A DNA stretch of 64,000 nucleotides, taken from Subsaximicrobium wynnwilliamsii. Its GTDB lineage: Bacteria; Bacteroidota; Bacteroidia; Flavobacteriales; Flavobacteriaceae. The notes beneath the pieces are model-generated. The model ran no database searches. It was not told the DNA's origin and saw nothing but the letters and a program-made list of their open reading frames with translations. The stretch spans positions 1 through 64,000 of the forward strand of contig NZ_VORM01000006.1 in assembly GCF_007997225.1 (NCBI RefSeq). The letters run 5' to 3'. Shown here piece by piece: positions 1 to 9,132 of the stretch (position 1 is its first letter; each line of letters starts with the position of its first letter). The translations under genes were made by a program, and so were the position numbers.

Positions 1-1
1 T

Positions 2-160
2 AATGCTAAACGGAATTTTACAGGAACGTACCATAAAATCAAGAAAAAATATCTGCAACTTTATCTAAACGAGTTTGTTTACAAGTTAAATCGAAGATAT
101 TTTGGTGAGCGAATCTTTGATAGACTAGTAATAGCAAGCATTACAGCTAATGGACACTAA
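2..160 (+). CDS. IS1595-type transposase, C-terminal end (partial at window edge)
   Basis: An open frame enters from the left edge and gives 52 residues before a TAA. It contains GTYHKIKKKYLQLYLNEF followed by KLNRRYFGERIFDRL, which resembles the extreme C terminus of ISXO2/IS1595-family DDE transposases (family knowledge). Only the tail is visible, so catalytic residues and the left inverted repeat cannot be assessed. The element ends close to the stop of the alkaline phosphatase gene on the opposite strand, with 21 bases between them. It may be intact beyond the edge or a fragment. Confidence 0.6.
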   Translation, partial: NAKRNFTGTYHKIKKKYLQLYLNEFVYKLNRRYFGERIFDRLVIASITANGH

Positions 161-181
161 ACGGATATACAAAAATTTATT

Positions 182-1585
182 TTAAATCTCGGCCGCTTCG
201 AGCATTAAATAGTGAAGATCCGTGTTTTTTACAAATGGTTTCAAAAGAGAACTTCCAGGGCCGTACATGGCTAATTCCACGTAATCTGCAGAATGTTGCA
301 TACTAATCCATCCTACAGAATTGTGCTGTTGCTGCATTTTAGCCAAATCCTGAAATGGGAGGTGCCGCGGATTGTAAAGACCATCCTCTGTCTGCAGGTC
401 AGTATAATATCTTAACAATTGATGGGATTCTTCATCGGTAAGCGCAAAATTGTTGGCATAATAAACCCTTTCTTTTATTTGGGATATGGAAGTTTCTTTT
501 CCTATGCCATTTAAAATCCATTCATTGGTATGTTTATATTCTTGAATGGAGTCAAAATTTACATTTGCTTCATTTCCATAAATAATTCCTGGATTGGCGT
601 TGCCATGATCTGTAGTAATTATGACCAGTGTTTCCCCATCTTGTTCTGCAAAGTCCATGGCTACTTGTATGGCTTCGTCATGAGCTACTTGATCATAAAT
701 TAGGGCTGCTATATCATTACCATGTGCCGCCCAGTCCACTTTTCCTGCTTCGACCTGTAATACAAAACCATTGGGATGATTGCTCATGGCATTGATCGCT
801 TTTTGGGTCATTTCAGCAAGCGTGGGTACTTTTTGGAGTAATTCCTTGTTGTTTTGCCTATCCATCGAATACGGGAGGCCATCTGCATCAAATACCCCTA
901 AAATGGGCTTACCATTAGATGCAGAAAACATTTCGGCTCTTGTCTTTACCACTTCATACCCTTGGGATGCAAATGCTTGGTACATATCCTTTTTATCTTC
1001 TCTCTTTTCAGGAGAAAAGTAATTGTCCCCACCACCCATCATAAGGTCAAATTTTTGTTCAAGATACTTCTCTGCAATTTCTTCTTGAGCATTTCTAGAT
1101 TTGGAATTTATACAAAACCCAGCTGGGGTAGCATGTGTAATAGGAACGGTGGTAACGCAACCCGCCTTTTTGCCTACTTGTTTAAATTTTTGCCAAAGAG
1201 GCATGTATTCTTCTCCATTTTCACTTACATTCAATGAACCATTATTAGTACGCACACCTCCTCCCCACGAAGCGCTTGCAGCTGCAGAATCTGTGACTAT
1301 GGAACTAGCGGAAGCCATATCCATTAAGGCTCTGTTCACTTTATTTTCTTTGTATAATTGTAACCAGTTAGAACATTTACCTGTTTTTCTTGAGAGATAG
1401 AGATCGGTCATGTTCAGGGTTCCAATACTCATTCCGTCACTAACAATTATTATAATGTTCTTTGCTTTTTTGTTTCTGGTGCCTTCTTTATATGGAATAG
1501 TATTAGCAATACTGCTGAAAGGATGTAATAAGGTGGTTCCTAATGTGAGTATTGATCCGTTTTTGAAAAATTTTCTTCTGTTCAT
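182..1585 (-). CDS. alkaline phosphatase (PhoA-type), Tat-exported
   Basis: Predicted periplasmic phosphomonoesterase of the alkaline phosphatase superfamily. Residues 1-28 form a signal with twin arginines (NRRKFFKNG), suggesting Tat export of a folded, metal-loaded enzyme. Visible active-site elements are VSDGM near residue 50, the nucleophile serine in VTDSAA near residue 100, THATPAGF near 151, the EAGKVDWAAHGND block near 279-291 and TTDHGN near 325-329, all at the expected metal-binding places. 467 residues is normal. It lies 27 bases downstream of the Cys-pair protein gene and is probably the last gene of the ABC-transporter operon starting near 3.9 kb. Alkaline phosphatase is itself a zinc enzyme, which fits a metal-homeostasis context, but this link is inference. 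Confidence 0.9.
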   Translation of the reverse strand: MNRRKFFKNGSILTLGTTLLHPFSSIANTIPYKEGTRNKKAKNIIIIVSDGMSIGTLNMTDLYLSRKTGKCSNWLQLYKENKVNRALMDMASASSIVTDSAAASASWGGGVRTNNGSLNVSENGEEYMPLWQKFKQVGKKAGCVTTVPITHATPAGFCINSKSRNAQEEIAEKYLEQKFDLMMGGGDNYFSPEKREDKKDMYQAFASQGYEVVKTRAEMFSASNGKPILGVFDADGLPYSMDRQNNKELLQKVPTLAEMTQKAINAMSNHPNGFVLQVEAGKVDWAAHGNDIAALIYDQVAHDEAIQVAMDFAEQDGETLVIITTDHGNANPGIIYGNEANVNFDSIQEYKHTNEWILNGIGKETSISQIKERVYYANNFALTDEESHQLLRYYTDLQTEDGLYNPRHLPFQDLAKMQQQHNSVGWISMQHSADYVELAMYGPGSSLLKPFVKNTDLHYLMLEAAEI

Positions 1586-1612
1586 TTTAATAGGGTCGTA
1601 TTACAAGTATGA

Positions 1613-2050
1613 TTAATTAATAATTTGTCCTTTACAATCCGTAAGGATGTAATTAAAATGCTCCACATCATCGGCATTTAGCTTTAATGTTCCTGTAATT
1701 GTCACAATGTCATCGGTTTTGAAGTGCTGCTTGGAGATAAATTGCAGTTCTATGGCAGTTTCAGGGCCACCAACTCCACAGAAAAAACATGACGACATTG
1801 GTCCTTTGGACAGGATAAATAATTTGCCTTGAGGATCTATATTTAAAAAATAACCAGTGATGACGACCTGTTTTCCTTCTAAATCCTTAACAGAGGGCAA
1901 AAATTTTGGGTATAGAAAATACTCTCCAAAGGCAGGAAAAAATTTCTCCGAAAATTCTACCTGAGCAAGATCATGCCAAGTTATTTTTTTCTGACTAAAG
2001 CATGTACAGCAAATCAAAAGGGAAATGATAATCAAAATTTTATTTTTCAT
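1613..2050 (-). CDS. secreted Cys-pair protein, DUF3299-like (OB-fold type)
   Basis: 145 residues with a cleavable signal peptide (about 1-19, ending CCTCFSQ). The mature part contains GKQVVITGYFLNID, a CFFCGVGGPE segment with a CxxC pair at about residues 88-91, and VTITGTLKLN. This layout (loss-of-charge beta strands around a short Cys motif) resembles small OB-like periplasmic proteins, sometimes annotated DUF3299, that in proteobacteria accompany FtsX-type ABC transporters in zinc-responsive operons. Its start overlaps the end of the permease gene by 11 bases, so the two are translationally coupled. Role as a periplasmic metal-handling partner is inference; the family assignment is tentative. 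Confidence 0.6.
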   Translation of the reverse strand: MKNKILIIISLLICCTCFSQKKITWHDLAQVEFSEKFFPAFGEYFLYPKFLPSVKDLEGKQVVITGYFLNIDPQGKLFILSKGPMSSCFFCGVGGPETAIELQFISKQHFKTDDIVTITGTLKLNADDVEHFNYILTDCKGQIIN

Positions 2051-3269
2051 GGCTCAAAATAGTTGATATATTCATTTTTATTATTGGATAGATGGCTAAT
2101 GAAATAGATATTAATATCATTATTGAAACCAATGCTCCTGTTTGTAAGAATTGCTGATATGGTAATTCTTGAAGCATGTTTTGCTTATATTGAGTTTCTA
2201 CCATTTTGAAAAGAAAGTACAGTCCTGCTTTCGATAGAAGAAGCCCCAACATGAAAGCGAGAAATCCAATTGTCAATCCTTCATAAGCGACCATTCGTAT
2301 CAATTGAAAGTTGCTGGCGCCATAAGTCCGTAAAAGAGCCAGATCAAAGGCACGTTCTTTTACCATTTTGTATAGGCTGATAAAAATCGACAGACAAGAA
2401 ATAACAAGTATCATATATGCAATCCAAGAAATTGTTTTGAAGCCAATACCAGTATATTGGTATAATTTTTCTAACTCATATTTTGGTAATGCGGCCTGCA
2501 TGTTGGTATGTTCATTGATCCTTTTAGGAAGTGTTAAAAGGGCTAAAGGGCTTCTAAAAGAAACCAATAAAGAGCTTATTTCCTCTCCTTCATCAAGGTT
2601 TTCATGATGTTGTAAATGATCTTCCTCTTTTTTATCTTCCTCATTATTATTATGATGATGGTGAACTTCCCATACACTTTTTAAGTTGGTAACGATTAGG
2701 CGATCTATAACCTTCTTTGTAGGTTGATATATTCCAACTACGGTTAGGTGTTCAGAATGCAGATCTATATCATTTTCCACCAATCCATGAGAGCTTAACA
2801 AAGTGTCTCCAATTTTAAGGTTTTCTTGTTCTGCCACAGTATGTCCAAGTATGACTTCCATGGCTTTTTTCGGTTCACGTCCTTTTTTTAGTTTCCCATG
2901 GTAGAGCGCTGCAAATTCATCGGTAGTTCCTACAATCCTGTAGCCCTTATAGTTATCACCGTAAGCAATTGGTACGGCAGTCTTAATCAAAGGATTTTTG
3001 CTAATTTTTTTTGCATCTTCATATAAGATATTCCCTGTTGGGTTATCTATATGAAGAACGGAAGAAAGCACCAATTGTAAAGGGCTTCCCTTTGCCCCAA
3101 TGACCAGATCAATAGCTCCCAAGTTATTTTCCATTTGATATTTAAGGGAAGTTTCCAATTGTTGGATTCCAAAAAGAAGCGCTATACTCAAGGCTAAAAT
3201 GAATACACTTAAAAACGTATATAATGGTTTTGCCTTCATGTTTTGTTGGCTTATCTTCCAAATATTCAT
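2040..3269 (-). CDS. FtsX/MacB-type ABC transporter permease with His-rich loop
   Basis: 409 residues: one N-terminal membrane helix (about 17-38), a large extracytoplasmic domain, then three C-terminal helices (about 275-300, 325-355, 375-395), the FtsX/MacB/LolC plan. A strongly acidic, histidine-rich loop lies at residues 202-230 (VHHHHNNN, DHLQHHEN), which looks like a metal-binding sensor or sink and is not a general feature of LolC or MacB. It overlaps the ATPase gene by 4 bases and the Cys-pair gene by 11. By analogy to zinc-regulated FtsX-type operons it may move or release metal or a metal-binding lipoprotein; the substrate is unknown. Confidence 0.8.
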   Translation of the reverse strand: MNIWKISQQNMKAKPLYTFLSVFILALSIALLFGIQQLETSLKYQMENNLGAIDLVIGAKGSPLQLVLSSVLHIDNPTGNILYEDAKKISKNPLIKTAVPIAYGDNYKGYRIVGTTDEFAALYHGKLKKGREPKKAMEVILGHTVAEQENLKIGDTLLSSHGLVENDIDLHSEHLTVVGIYQPTKKVIDRLIVTNLKSVWEVHHHHNNNEEDKKEEDHLQHHENLDEGEEISSLLVSFRSPLALLTLPKRINEHTNMQAALPKYELEKLYQYTGIGFKTISWIAYMILVISCLSIFISLYKMVKERAFDLALLRTYGASNFQLIRMVAYEGLTIGFLAFMLGLLLSKAGLYFLFKMVETQYKQNMLQELPYQQFLQTGALVSIMILISISLAIYPIIKMNISTILSHEK

Positions 3270-3898
3270 AATGAGATTGAATTTGAAAATAATGGTTTGA
3301 TCCTATGATCATGGGTAATAACGATGAGATTGGCCTTGGTTTGTTTGGCTTGTTTGATAAGCAGGTTAATGACCATTTCACAATTCTCATCATCTAAACT
3401 AGAGGTAGGTTCATCGGCGAGAATAACTTTTGGGCCGTGTATAACCGCCATAGCAATCCCTAAACGCTGTAGTTGCCCTTCGCTGAGCTCATTTGCCTTA
3501 CTCTTTTTACAGTCCTTTAGGCCTAGCTGTTCCAAGAAAAAATCAATTGTCTTATTGTTGACGGATTTTCCACTAAAAAAAAGGCGAGCCTGTAAATTCT
3601 CAACAATGTTTAAAGATTGAACAGCATAGTTTTTTTGAAATATCAGCCCAATATGCTGTCCCCTAAATTTATCTAACCCCCAGTGAGAAAGTGTATTAAT
3701 AGCTACGCCTTCAATCATTACCTCTCCACTTACAGGATTTAATAAGCCTGCCAAAAGATGTAAAAGGGTCGTTTTTCCTATTCCAGACTTACCCAAAATG
3801 AGCAAATTTTCCTGCTCATTTAAAGTTATGTCAGGGAATTTAAATATATGATTCTCCTTTTTTTTATAATGAAATATAAGATTATCTGTTTGCACCAT
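3266..3898 (-). CDS. ABC transporter ATP-binding protein (LolD/MacB type)
   Basis: About 210 residues. Walker A GKSGIGKTTLLH, signature ELSEGQLQRLGIA, Walker B KVILADEPTSSLD and the H-loop VITHDH are all present, so the ATPase should be active. Size and signature match the LolD/MacB/FtsE class that pairs with FtsX-type permeases, and the permease follows with a 4-base overlap. The ATG at 3898 is preferred; an in-frame TTG two codons upstream is possible. It is the first gene of a four-gene minus-strand operon ending with alkaline phosphatase. The substrate is not visible in the ATPase. Confidence 0.88.
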   Translation of the reverse strand: MVQTDNLIFHYKKKENHIFKFPDITLNEQENLLILGKSGIGKTTLLHLLAGLLNPVSGEVMIEGVAINTLSHWGLDKFRGQHIGLIFQKNYAVQSLNIVENLQARLFFSGKSVNNKTIDFFLEQLGLKDCKKSKANELSEGQLQRLGIAMAVIHGPKVILADEPTSSLDDENCEMVINLLIKQAKQTKANLIVITHDHRIKPLFSNSISL

Positions 3899-3989
3899 TT
3901 TCAACTATTTATTAAGCTCCCACTTTAGTATTTTTTAGAATGACGTAACCAATTTTCAATTGCATTTTTCCCTCTAATTAAGGAAGTGT

Positions 3990-4058
3990 TCACTGGCTCT
4001 TTACCGCGCCTTTGCCCCATTCTTCTAGGGCTTTCTTTACTTCTTTTTTTGTTATCAT
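3990..4058 (-). pseudogene. relic: 5' fragment of an unidentified small gene
   Basis: A 22-codon open frame (MITKKEVKKALEEWGKG...) with normal-looking coding content stops at a TGA, while the neighbouring frame stays open for a further 25 codons up to about 3,930 (NAIENWLRHSKKY at its end). It therefore looks like debris of one or two small genes broken by indels or deletion. I do not recognise the family with confidence. Confidence 0.3.
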
Positions 4059-4123
4059 TGTTTTGAAATTTAAGTGTTGAATATTAATTTTTAAAACTTT
4101 ATGCCGTTATCAAAAGACCATAC

Positions 4124-4272
4124 TTATGGCCACTTCGGTAAGGTTCTTTTGTCTAGATCCTTTTCTTTCGATTCTTCTTCTGGTGTGAAAGGAAGCTCTT
4201 CAACCATCCATTTTTTTGGCGTCATTGCCCTTTAAATAATGGTCAAAGAATTCCTTTAGTCTTCTTTCCAAA
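4124..4272 (-). pseudogene. relic: C-terminal end of an S9-type peptidase, frameshifted
   Basis: Minus-strand translation gives ERRLKEFFDHYLKGNDAKK, then, after a one-base shift in a run of seven A, WMVEELPFTPEEESKEKD and PKWP before TAA. FFDHYLKG followed by WMxxGxP-like text is the usual end of prolyl-oligopeptidase-like (S9) secreted peptidases of Bacteroidota. Only this tail survives, directly next to the ABC-2 permease gene, so the interval 3,905-4,272 is a scar of deletion rather than empty spacer. Family call rests on a short match. Confidence 0.45.
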
Positions 4273-5592
4273 TTACTTATCGTTAGTGAAAATAGCATTG
4301 TATTCCAGATATCTTAATTTATCGACTTCAACGTTATTCCAGATATCGAAAACCATTGTTTCAAGTCGATTGTCCACGCTTTTTTGAATCTCATTTCTAT
4401 ATGATTCGTAATCTTCATAATGGGTACTCGTAAGTTTATTGAGTTTATTTTGAAAGTAGGTCACAGGATTAAACCAATACGTAGTTTCAACAAGTTTGTT
4501 TTTAGCGTAGTTGTCTGCTTCAATGCCTTTGGTTGCATTTTTCATTTCAATATTAACCAAAGCATCCGTTGAATAGCCTCTGTCATTTTTAACAATGGTA
4601 GTATCTCTAAACGTTTTGGTTTCTTTTAAATCAGGGTATAACTCGAAAAGTTGAGCATCGATCAATTCCTTTGATTGCTCATATATTTCGCTCGTTTTTT
4701 CTCGTTTTACATCAATAAGGTCAACCATTAAATTTGTTGGCTTTTCGATAGCGATCCATTGCTGTATGGTGGCTGGAATAATTATTGCCAAAAGCAACCA
4801 CACGCCAATCATTTGCAAGGTGTTTGATACGGTATTATTTCCATAATACAAGATTAAAAAATAGATGACCAGCCAAAAGAAAAGAGAGATGGTTACCCAA
4901 AGGAAGATTTTCCAAAAATCATTTTTCGTCTCGAAAACATCGGTAAGAGTAGCTCCGTAGAGCATTAAACCAAATAGTACCAATAGCAATAGAATGGCGT
5001 AAAAGGCTGTTCTTGATAAAATCCACCAGTTTTTTGAGCCCGCCTGAACAATAACGAGCGGTAAAAAACCGCGTTCTGCTTCGAGCCCTTTAATGTTGTA
5101 GAGTAAAACCAATAACAAAAGCGGCAAAAGAAATAGAACTGCAAATGAGAAGTCCAAATTGCCAGACTGAATGCGCTCTGGGTTAGAGATTTCCTGCGTC
5201 ATATCAGCATCGTAAGGGTTGCTCCAAGTAGTTATCCTTTTATAAAACCCGTATTGTTCGGTTTGTCCAATAGCATAAACAATAGTAGGTGATGGGGTTT
5301 TGAATTGATAGGTTGGTGCGTTATAGATGGCCCAAAACGGTTCATTATTGTCAACCCAAGGTTGTTCATCAGGCCCTTTTTTGCCAGTATCATAATAAGA
5401 TAGCGTGTTTTTTATTTCGGCTTCTGTTTCTTGATTGAGCCGTTCAATCTCATTTTTTTGTTTTTCAAATAAATCTGCTCCATTGTGTAAACCGTAAATG
5501 CTTGCTACGGTGAACAAAAAAAGCGCTATGATTTTGAAAGGACTCCGCGTAAAATGTTTCCATTCGTTTACAAATATGCTTAAACTTCTCAT
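4273..5592 (-). CDS. ABC-2 type exporter permease, DUF3526-like (second subunit)
   Basis: 439 residues with a membrane helix at about 16-36, a large outside domain rich in polar residues, a block of five hydrophobic helices at about 150-290, then another soluble domain. This split arrangement is that of ABC-2 permeases carrying DUF3526. It overlaps the preceding permease by 4 bases (ATGA type), so both subunits are made together and most likely form a heterodimer with the ATPase at 7.0-7.7 kb. Such pairs are common near TonB receptors in Bacteroidota; the cargo is not known. Last gene of the unit that starts with the G3E GTPase. Confidence 0.75.
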   Translation of the reverse strand: MRSLSIFVNEWKHFTRSPFKIIALFLFTVASIYGLHNGADLFEKQKNEIERLNQETEAEIKNTLSYYDTGKKGPDEQPWVDNNEPFWAIYNAPTYQFKTPSPTIVYAIGQTEQYGFYKRITTWSNPYDADMTQEISNPERIQSGNLDFSFAVLFLLPLLLLVLLYNIKGLEAERGFLPLVIVQAGSKNWWILSRTAFYAILLLLVLFGLMLYGATLTDVFETKNDFWKIFLWVTISLFFWLVIYFLILYYGNNTVSNTLQMIGVWLLLAIIIPATIQQWIAIEKPTNLMVDLIDVKREKTSEIYEQSKELIDAQLFELYPDLKETKTFRDTTIVKNDRGYSTDALVNIEMKNATKGIEADNYAKNKLVETTYWFNPVTYFQNKLNKLTSTHYEDYESYRNEIQKSVDNRLETMVFDIWNNVEVDKLRYLEYNAIFTNDK

Positions 5593-6998
5593 ACGATTTT
5601 TATTTTTTTAGTTCCGAAAAAGATAAGTGCAATTACAACAATCGACCACAAGATGAGCAATGACACATCCATAATATAGTTAGACAAAACAACAGAAATT
5701 TGAGTTGGTCGATGCTCAAAATCTGGAACAGACTTAAAAAAGGCATTGTCTATTTTCCATCCCCAATTACCTGTTTTAGACCCACCAAAAGTTTGCTTGT
5801 CGTTTAGCATTTTTATAAAAACCCGTCTGTAGTTTTCCACTTGCAACAAAAAATCCTGATGATGCAAATTGTCACTTGCCATAAAGCCCATACTTGTATT
5901 TTGCAGGGCAATAAAAGGATTGATGATACCGCCTAATTGAAAGCTTTTTTTCTGTTGGTGCAATATATTGCGATTGCTACCGTAGTGCTTGTCCCAAACG
6001 CTATTCCCGTACTCCTCATCGGCTTGCATACGCATCCCATCAAAATTAATTGGTAATTGCGACAAGCTATCGACGCCATACTCCTTTAGAACCTTTTCTT
6101 CTAATGCTATGCCTCTTTCGTCGGAAGGATTGTGCCCATCCAAACCTTTTGAGCGGTCTTCAGTCATTGCCGATTGAAATTCATTTCTGCTAGGAAGTGG
6201 ATACCATTTTTCTGCTGAACTCATAAGAATATTGGGTAAAAAAATCGTCCAAAGTATCCAAATACCGAGCATTGATGTTAAAGCAAGGGTTGCGTTTTGC
6301 CAACGTGCAGATAAAAAAACGGTAAGTCCGCTGATGATAAAATAGTATAAGGCATAGGACAAAAAGAACAGTCCTGTTCTGGTTAAAATTTCAGCAGTTA
6401 AATTTTGAAAATTTAGAATACCATAAACGACAACTACAAAAATCAATAGCAATACCCCATACAACCAAACAGATAGTGTTTTGGACAGAATAATCTCTAA
6501 CGGTTTTGCGCCTTGTAAAACCAATAGCTTTAACCTACCACTTTGTTTTTCGCTACTGATGGTGTTAAAGGCCAAAAAAATCAACAATAAAGGAACGATA
6601 TACTGAAGCAATAACGCCGACTTTAGTTTGCCAAATCTTGAAACCGCTTGCATTTGTGAAGCTTCGGAATGCACGATTTCGTTTTGTACGTGACCTTCAA
6701 CTCGAAGCACGTTTCCGGTAACGCTATTGACCCCTTCATCGAGATTGCTCAATAAATTAGCAGGTTTAAATACGTATGTGCCATAATGTGCGGCACTGTG
6801 GGGATTCATTGCGTCAATGCTTACCCATTGCTGGCGTAGGTGTTCTGTGGCTTTTTGATAGGTTTGCTCTTGCTTTTGTGTTTGATAATTCCCTAAAAAA
6901 ATAGATAGTAACAGAATGGAAACAAACGCAATGCTTATTGCTATTAATAGGCGACTACGAACTAAAAATCGCCATTCGTTTTTAATGATTTGAAACAT
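5589..6998 (-). CDS. ABC-2 type exporter permease, DUF3526-like (first subunit)
   Basis: 469 residues. Membrane helix at about 15-37, extracytoplasmic domain to about 145, a cluster of helices at 145-285 (ending LGIWILWTIFLPNIL), a second extracytoplasmic domain and a final helix at about 440-462. It is paralogous in plan to the next gene (both start with NEW followed by a helix and share FLPNIL/IIPATI-type ends of the helix cluster). It is 10 bases from the ATPase and overlaps the second permease by 4 bases. Export of a peptide, lipid or metal-related compound is possible; nothing in the sequence decides. Confidence 0.75.
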   Translation of the reverse strand: MFQIIKNEWRFLVRSRLLIAISIAFVSILLLSIFLGNYQTQKQEQTYQKATEHLRQQWVSIDAMNPHSAAHYGTYVFKPANLLSNLDEGVNSVTGNVLRVEGHVQNEIVHSEASQMQAVSRFGKLKSALLLQYIVPLLLIFLAFNTISSEKQSGRLKLLVLQGAKPLEIILSKTLSVWLYGVLLLIFVVVVYGILNFQNLTAEILTRTGLFFLSYALYYFIISGLTVFLSARWQNATLALTSMLGIWILWTIFLPNILMSSAEKWYPLPSRNEFQSAMTEDRSKGLDGHNPSDERGIALEEKVLKEYGVDSLSQLPINFDGMRMQADEEYGNSVWDKHYGSNRNILHQQKKSFQLGGIINPFIALQNTSMGFMASDNLHHQDFLLQVENYRRVFIKMLNDKQTFGGSKTGNWGWKIDNAFFKSVPDFEHRPTQISVVLSNYIMDVSLLILWSIVVIALIFFGTKKIKIV

Positions 6999-7008
6999 AA
7001 TTCTCGTG

Positions 7009-7710
7009 TTAGTTTTGCATAAATTTTAGATACAAGGTCTCCAGTTCGTTGGCGCTTACGTCTTTGGCATATAACTCTTTTACCAAAATCCCGCTTTTGA
7101 GGATGCCGATACGATTGCAAACTTCGCGCACCCTAAAAATATCGTGGGACGCCATTAAAATGGTTGCGCCTTCGGAAGCCAATTTTTTGAGAAGTATGGA
7201 AAGTTCCTTGCTTGCCAAAGGGTCTAATCCGCTTGCAGGTTCGTCTAAAAGATAGACTTTAGCTTTTTTGGCATAAGCTATGGCAATACCCACTTTTTGT
7301 CGCATTCCTTTAGAATAAGCAGATACTTTTTGGTCATTTGCCTCGCTTTGAAGACCACAGCTCGCTAAAAAATCCTGCAATTCTGTTTTTGAATACTTCA
7401 ACCCAGCCAAGCGACAGAAATAGTCTAAATTTTCAACTCCCGATAAATAGGGATAGAGGTTGACGTTTTCTGGAATATAGCCAATTATCTTTCGTGCATC
7501 TTTGGCGTTTTTAGTAGCATCTATATCATTGATTTGTACTTTTCCGGAATCGGGATTTAAAAAGCCCAACAGCATATTTATTGCCGTAGATTTTCCTGCA
7601 CCGTTAGCACCTAAAAGTCCAAAGATTTCCCCTTCTTTTATGGAGAGGTTCAGTTTGTCAAGTGCGGTAAAATCGCCGTACTTTTTAGTTAATTCTATTG
7701 TTTGTATCAT
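7009..7710 (-). CDS. ABC-2 exporter ATP-binding protein
   Basis: 233 residues with Walker A GANGAGKST (about 35-43), Q-loop region, signature YSKGMRQKVG, Walker B VYLLDEPASGLDP and the H-loop MASHD. The order and the long D-loop are typical of ABC-2 export ATPases (CcmA/NatA/NosF-like). It lies 11 bases after the G3E GTPase gene and 10 before the first permease, so the GTPase, ATPase and two permeases form one operon. The coupling with a metallochaperone GTPase suggests a role under metal limitation (inference). Confidence 0.88.
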   Translation of the reverse strand: MIQTIELTKKYGDFTALDKLNLSIKEGEIFGLLGANGAGKSTAINMLLGFLNPDSGKVQINDIDATKNAKDARKIIGYIPENVNLYPYLSGVENLDYFCRLAGLKYSKTELQDFLASCGLQSEANDQKVSAYSKGMRQKVGIAIAYAKKAKVYLLDEPASGLDPLASKELSILLKKLASEGATILMASHDIFRVREVCNRIGILKSGILVKELYAKDVSANELETLYLKFMQN

Positions 7711-7721
7711 TTTTAGCTGTT

Positions 7722-8939
7722 TTAGTATTTTGTATATTCAAGAGTTTCTATCGGCCAATGGTCTGTCAATTGTAATTTGTGTTTTTTCCAAAGGTTTTGT
7801 TCTGCCTCTGTCAAGAGACATTGCTCCAACAAGCCGGTAAGTTTTTCTCGGTCTAAATTTTGGGCAATGAATACCAATTCGTTTTTGCGGTCGCCAAACT
7901 CGGGATGCCAGTCACTTTCAATGGAACCTTGGTTATCTACAAACGCTTCATTATTGATACGTTCCGAAAATGGCATTGATGCCCACCATACGCCGGCGGG
8001 ATCGGTCTTTAGAGATCCGCCCGCTGAACTCCATATCAACGCTTGGTCTGGACGGGAGGACAACCAAAATAGTCCTTTGCTTCGGAGTATGTTTCCTGGA
8101 AATCCCGCAGTAGCAAAATCCCAAAAGCGTTCTGGGTGGAAGGGTTTTTTACTTCGGAATACCATTGAGCCAATGCCGTATTCTTCGGTTTCTGGGATGT
8201 GTTCGTTCTCCAGTTCCTGTATCCAACCAGCTGAATTTTCAGCTTCTTCAAAATTGAATAGGTTGGTACCAATGATTTCCGTTAAGGGTATTTGGGAATT
8301 GATGGCTGGGACAATCCGCGCCTTCGGATTCAACTTTTGAAGGATGCCGTACAATTGTTTGAGCTTAACTTCGGTGATAAGGTCTGTTTTATTGAGGACG
8401 ATGACGTTGGCAAACTCTACTTGGTCTGTAAGCAAGTTGACAATAGTGCGCGTATCGTTTTCGATATCCGTTAAGTTTCGAGAAGTAAGGTAGTCCGGAC
8501 TGGAAAAATCCTTCAGGAAATTGAAACCATCCACCACCGTGACCATCGTATCAATATAGCTGAAACGGCTCAAATCAATACTGCCGTCCTCACTTTCAAA
8601 ACTAAAGGTCTGCGCCACGGGAATAGGTTCTGAAATACCCGTGCTTTCAATTAACAGATAGTCAAACCTGTTTTCTTTTGCCAATTTTTCCACCTCAATC
8701 ATCAAGTCTTCGCGAAGGGTACAGCAGATACAGCCGTTGGACATTTCAACAAGTCTTTCTTCGGTTCTTGAAAGGGTATTTTCGTTTTGTACAAGTTGGG
8801 CATCTATGTTTACCTCACTCATATCGTTGACGATTACGGCGACCTTAAGGCCTTCCTTATTATGTAATATATGATTGAGCAGCGTGGTCTTGCCCGCGCC
8901 CAAGAAACCGCTGAGTACGGTTACAGGTAATTTTTTCAT
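7722..8939 (-). CDS. G3E (COG0523) metallochaperone-type GTPase
   Basis: 405 residues. N-terminal GTPase domain with Walker [14 protein letters not shown], the family-defining Cys motif [11 protein letters not shown] near residue 70, ESTGISEP and base-specificity motif NKTD; the C-terminal part from about 245 to 400 is the CobW_C domain ([11 protein letters not shown]). COG0523 proteins insert metals, and many bacterial members are made during zinc starvation under Zur control. Here it is the first gene of an operon with an ABC-2 exporter. No long His tail is visible. A TAnnTTTG box lies about 100 bases upstream. Metal specificity cannot be read from sequence. Confidence 0.88.
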   Translation of the reverse strand: MKKLPVTVLSGFLGAGKTTLLNHILHNKEGLKVAVIVNDMSEVNIDAQLVQNENTLSRTEERLVEMSNGCICCTLREDLMIEVEKLAKENRFDYLLIESTGISEPIPVAQTFSFESEDGSIDLSRFSYIDTMVTVVDGFNFLKDFSSPDYLTSRNLTDIENDTRTIVNLLTDQVEFANVIVLNKTDLITEVKLKQLYGILQKLNPKARIVPAINSQIPLTEIIGTNLFNFEEAENSAGWIQELENEHIPETEEYGIGSMVFRSKKPFHPERFWDFATAGFPGNILRSKGLFWLSSRPDQALIWSSAGGSLKTDPAGVWWASMPFSERINNEAFVDNQGSIESDWHPEFGDRKNELVFIAQNLDREKLTGLLEQCLLTEAEQNLWKKHKLQLTDHWPIETLEYTKY

Positions 8940-9039
8940 TATCTATATGTAAAGATTGAATAAAGGCTATTTTAGGAAATGAAGATTTCCCAATCGATAA
9001 ACAAAGGATAGTAACGGATGGATTAATAAATATATGGCT

Positions 9040-9047
9040 CAAAGCTA
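9040..9047 (-). promoter_or_regulatory. predicted -7 box for the G3E GTPase/ABC-2 operon
   Basis: TAGCTTTG on the minus strand fits the Bacteroidota consensus TAnnTTTG. It would give a leader of roughly 90 bases before the GTPase start. No clear -33 partner was found, so the call is weak. Confidence 0.4.
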
Positions 9048-9132
9048 AATGACAGCATATACTAAAAGTATTATCCTAATCAAGATTTTGACTGTAATTT
9101 ATCTAAAGTAATCTACTAATGAAAAGCCGTAA

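Noticed and set aside
7777-8340. 187-codon open frame antisense to the G3E GTPase gene
   Set aside because: Mirrors the codon pattern of the gene on the other strand and has no recognisable domain or promoter.
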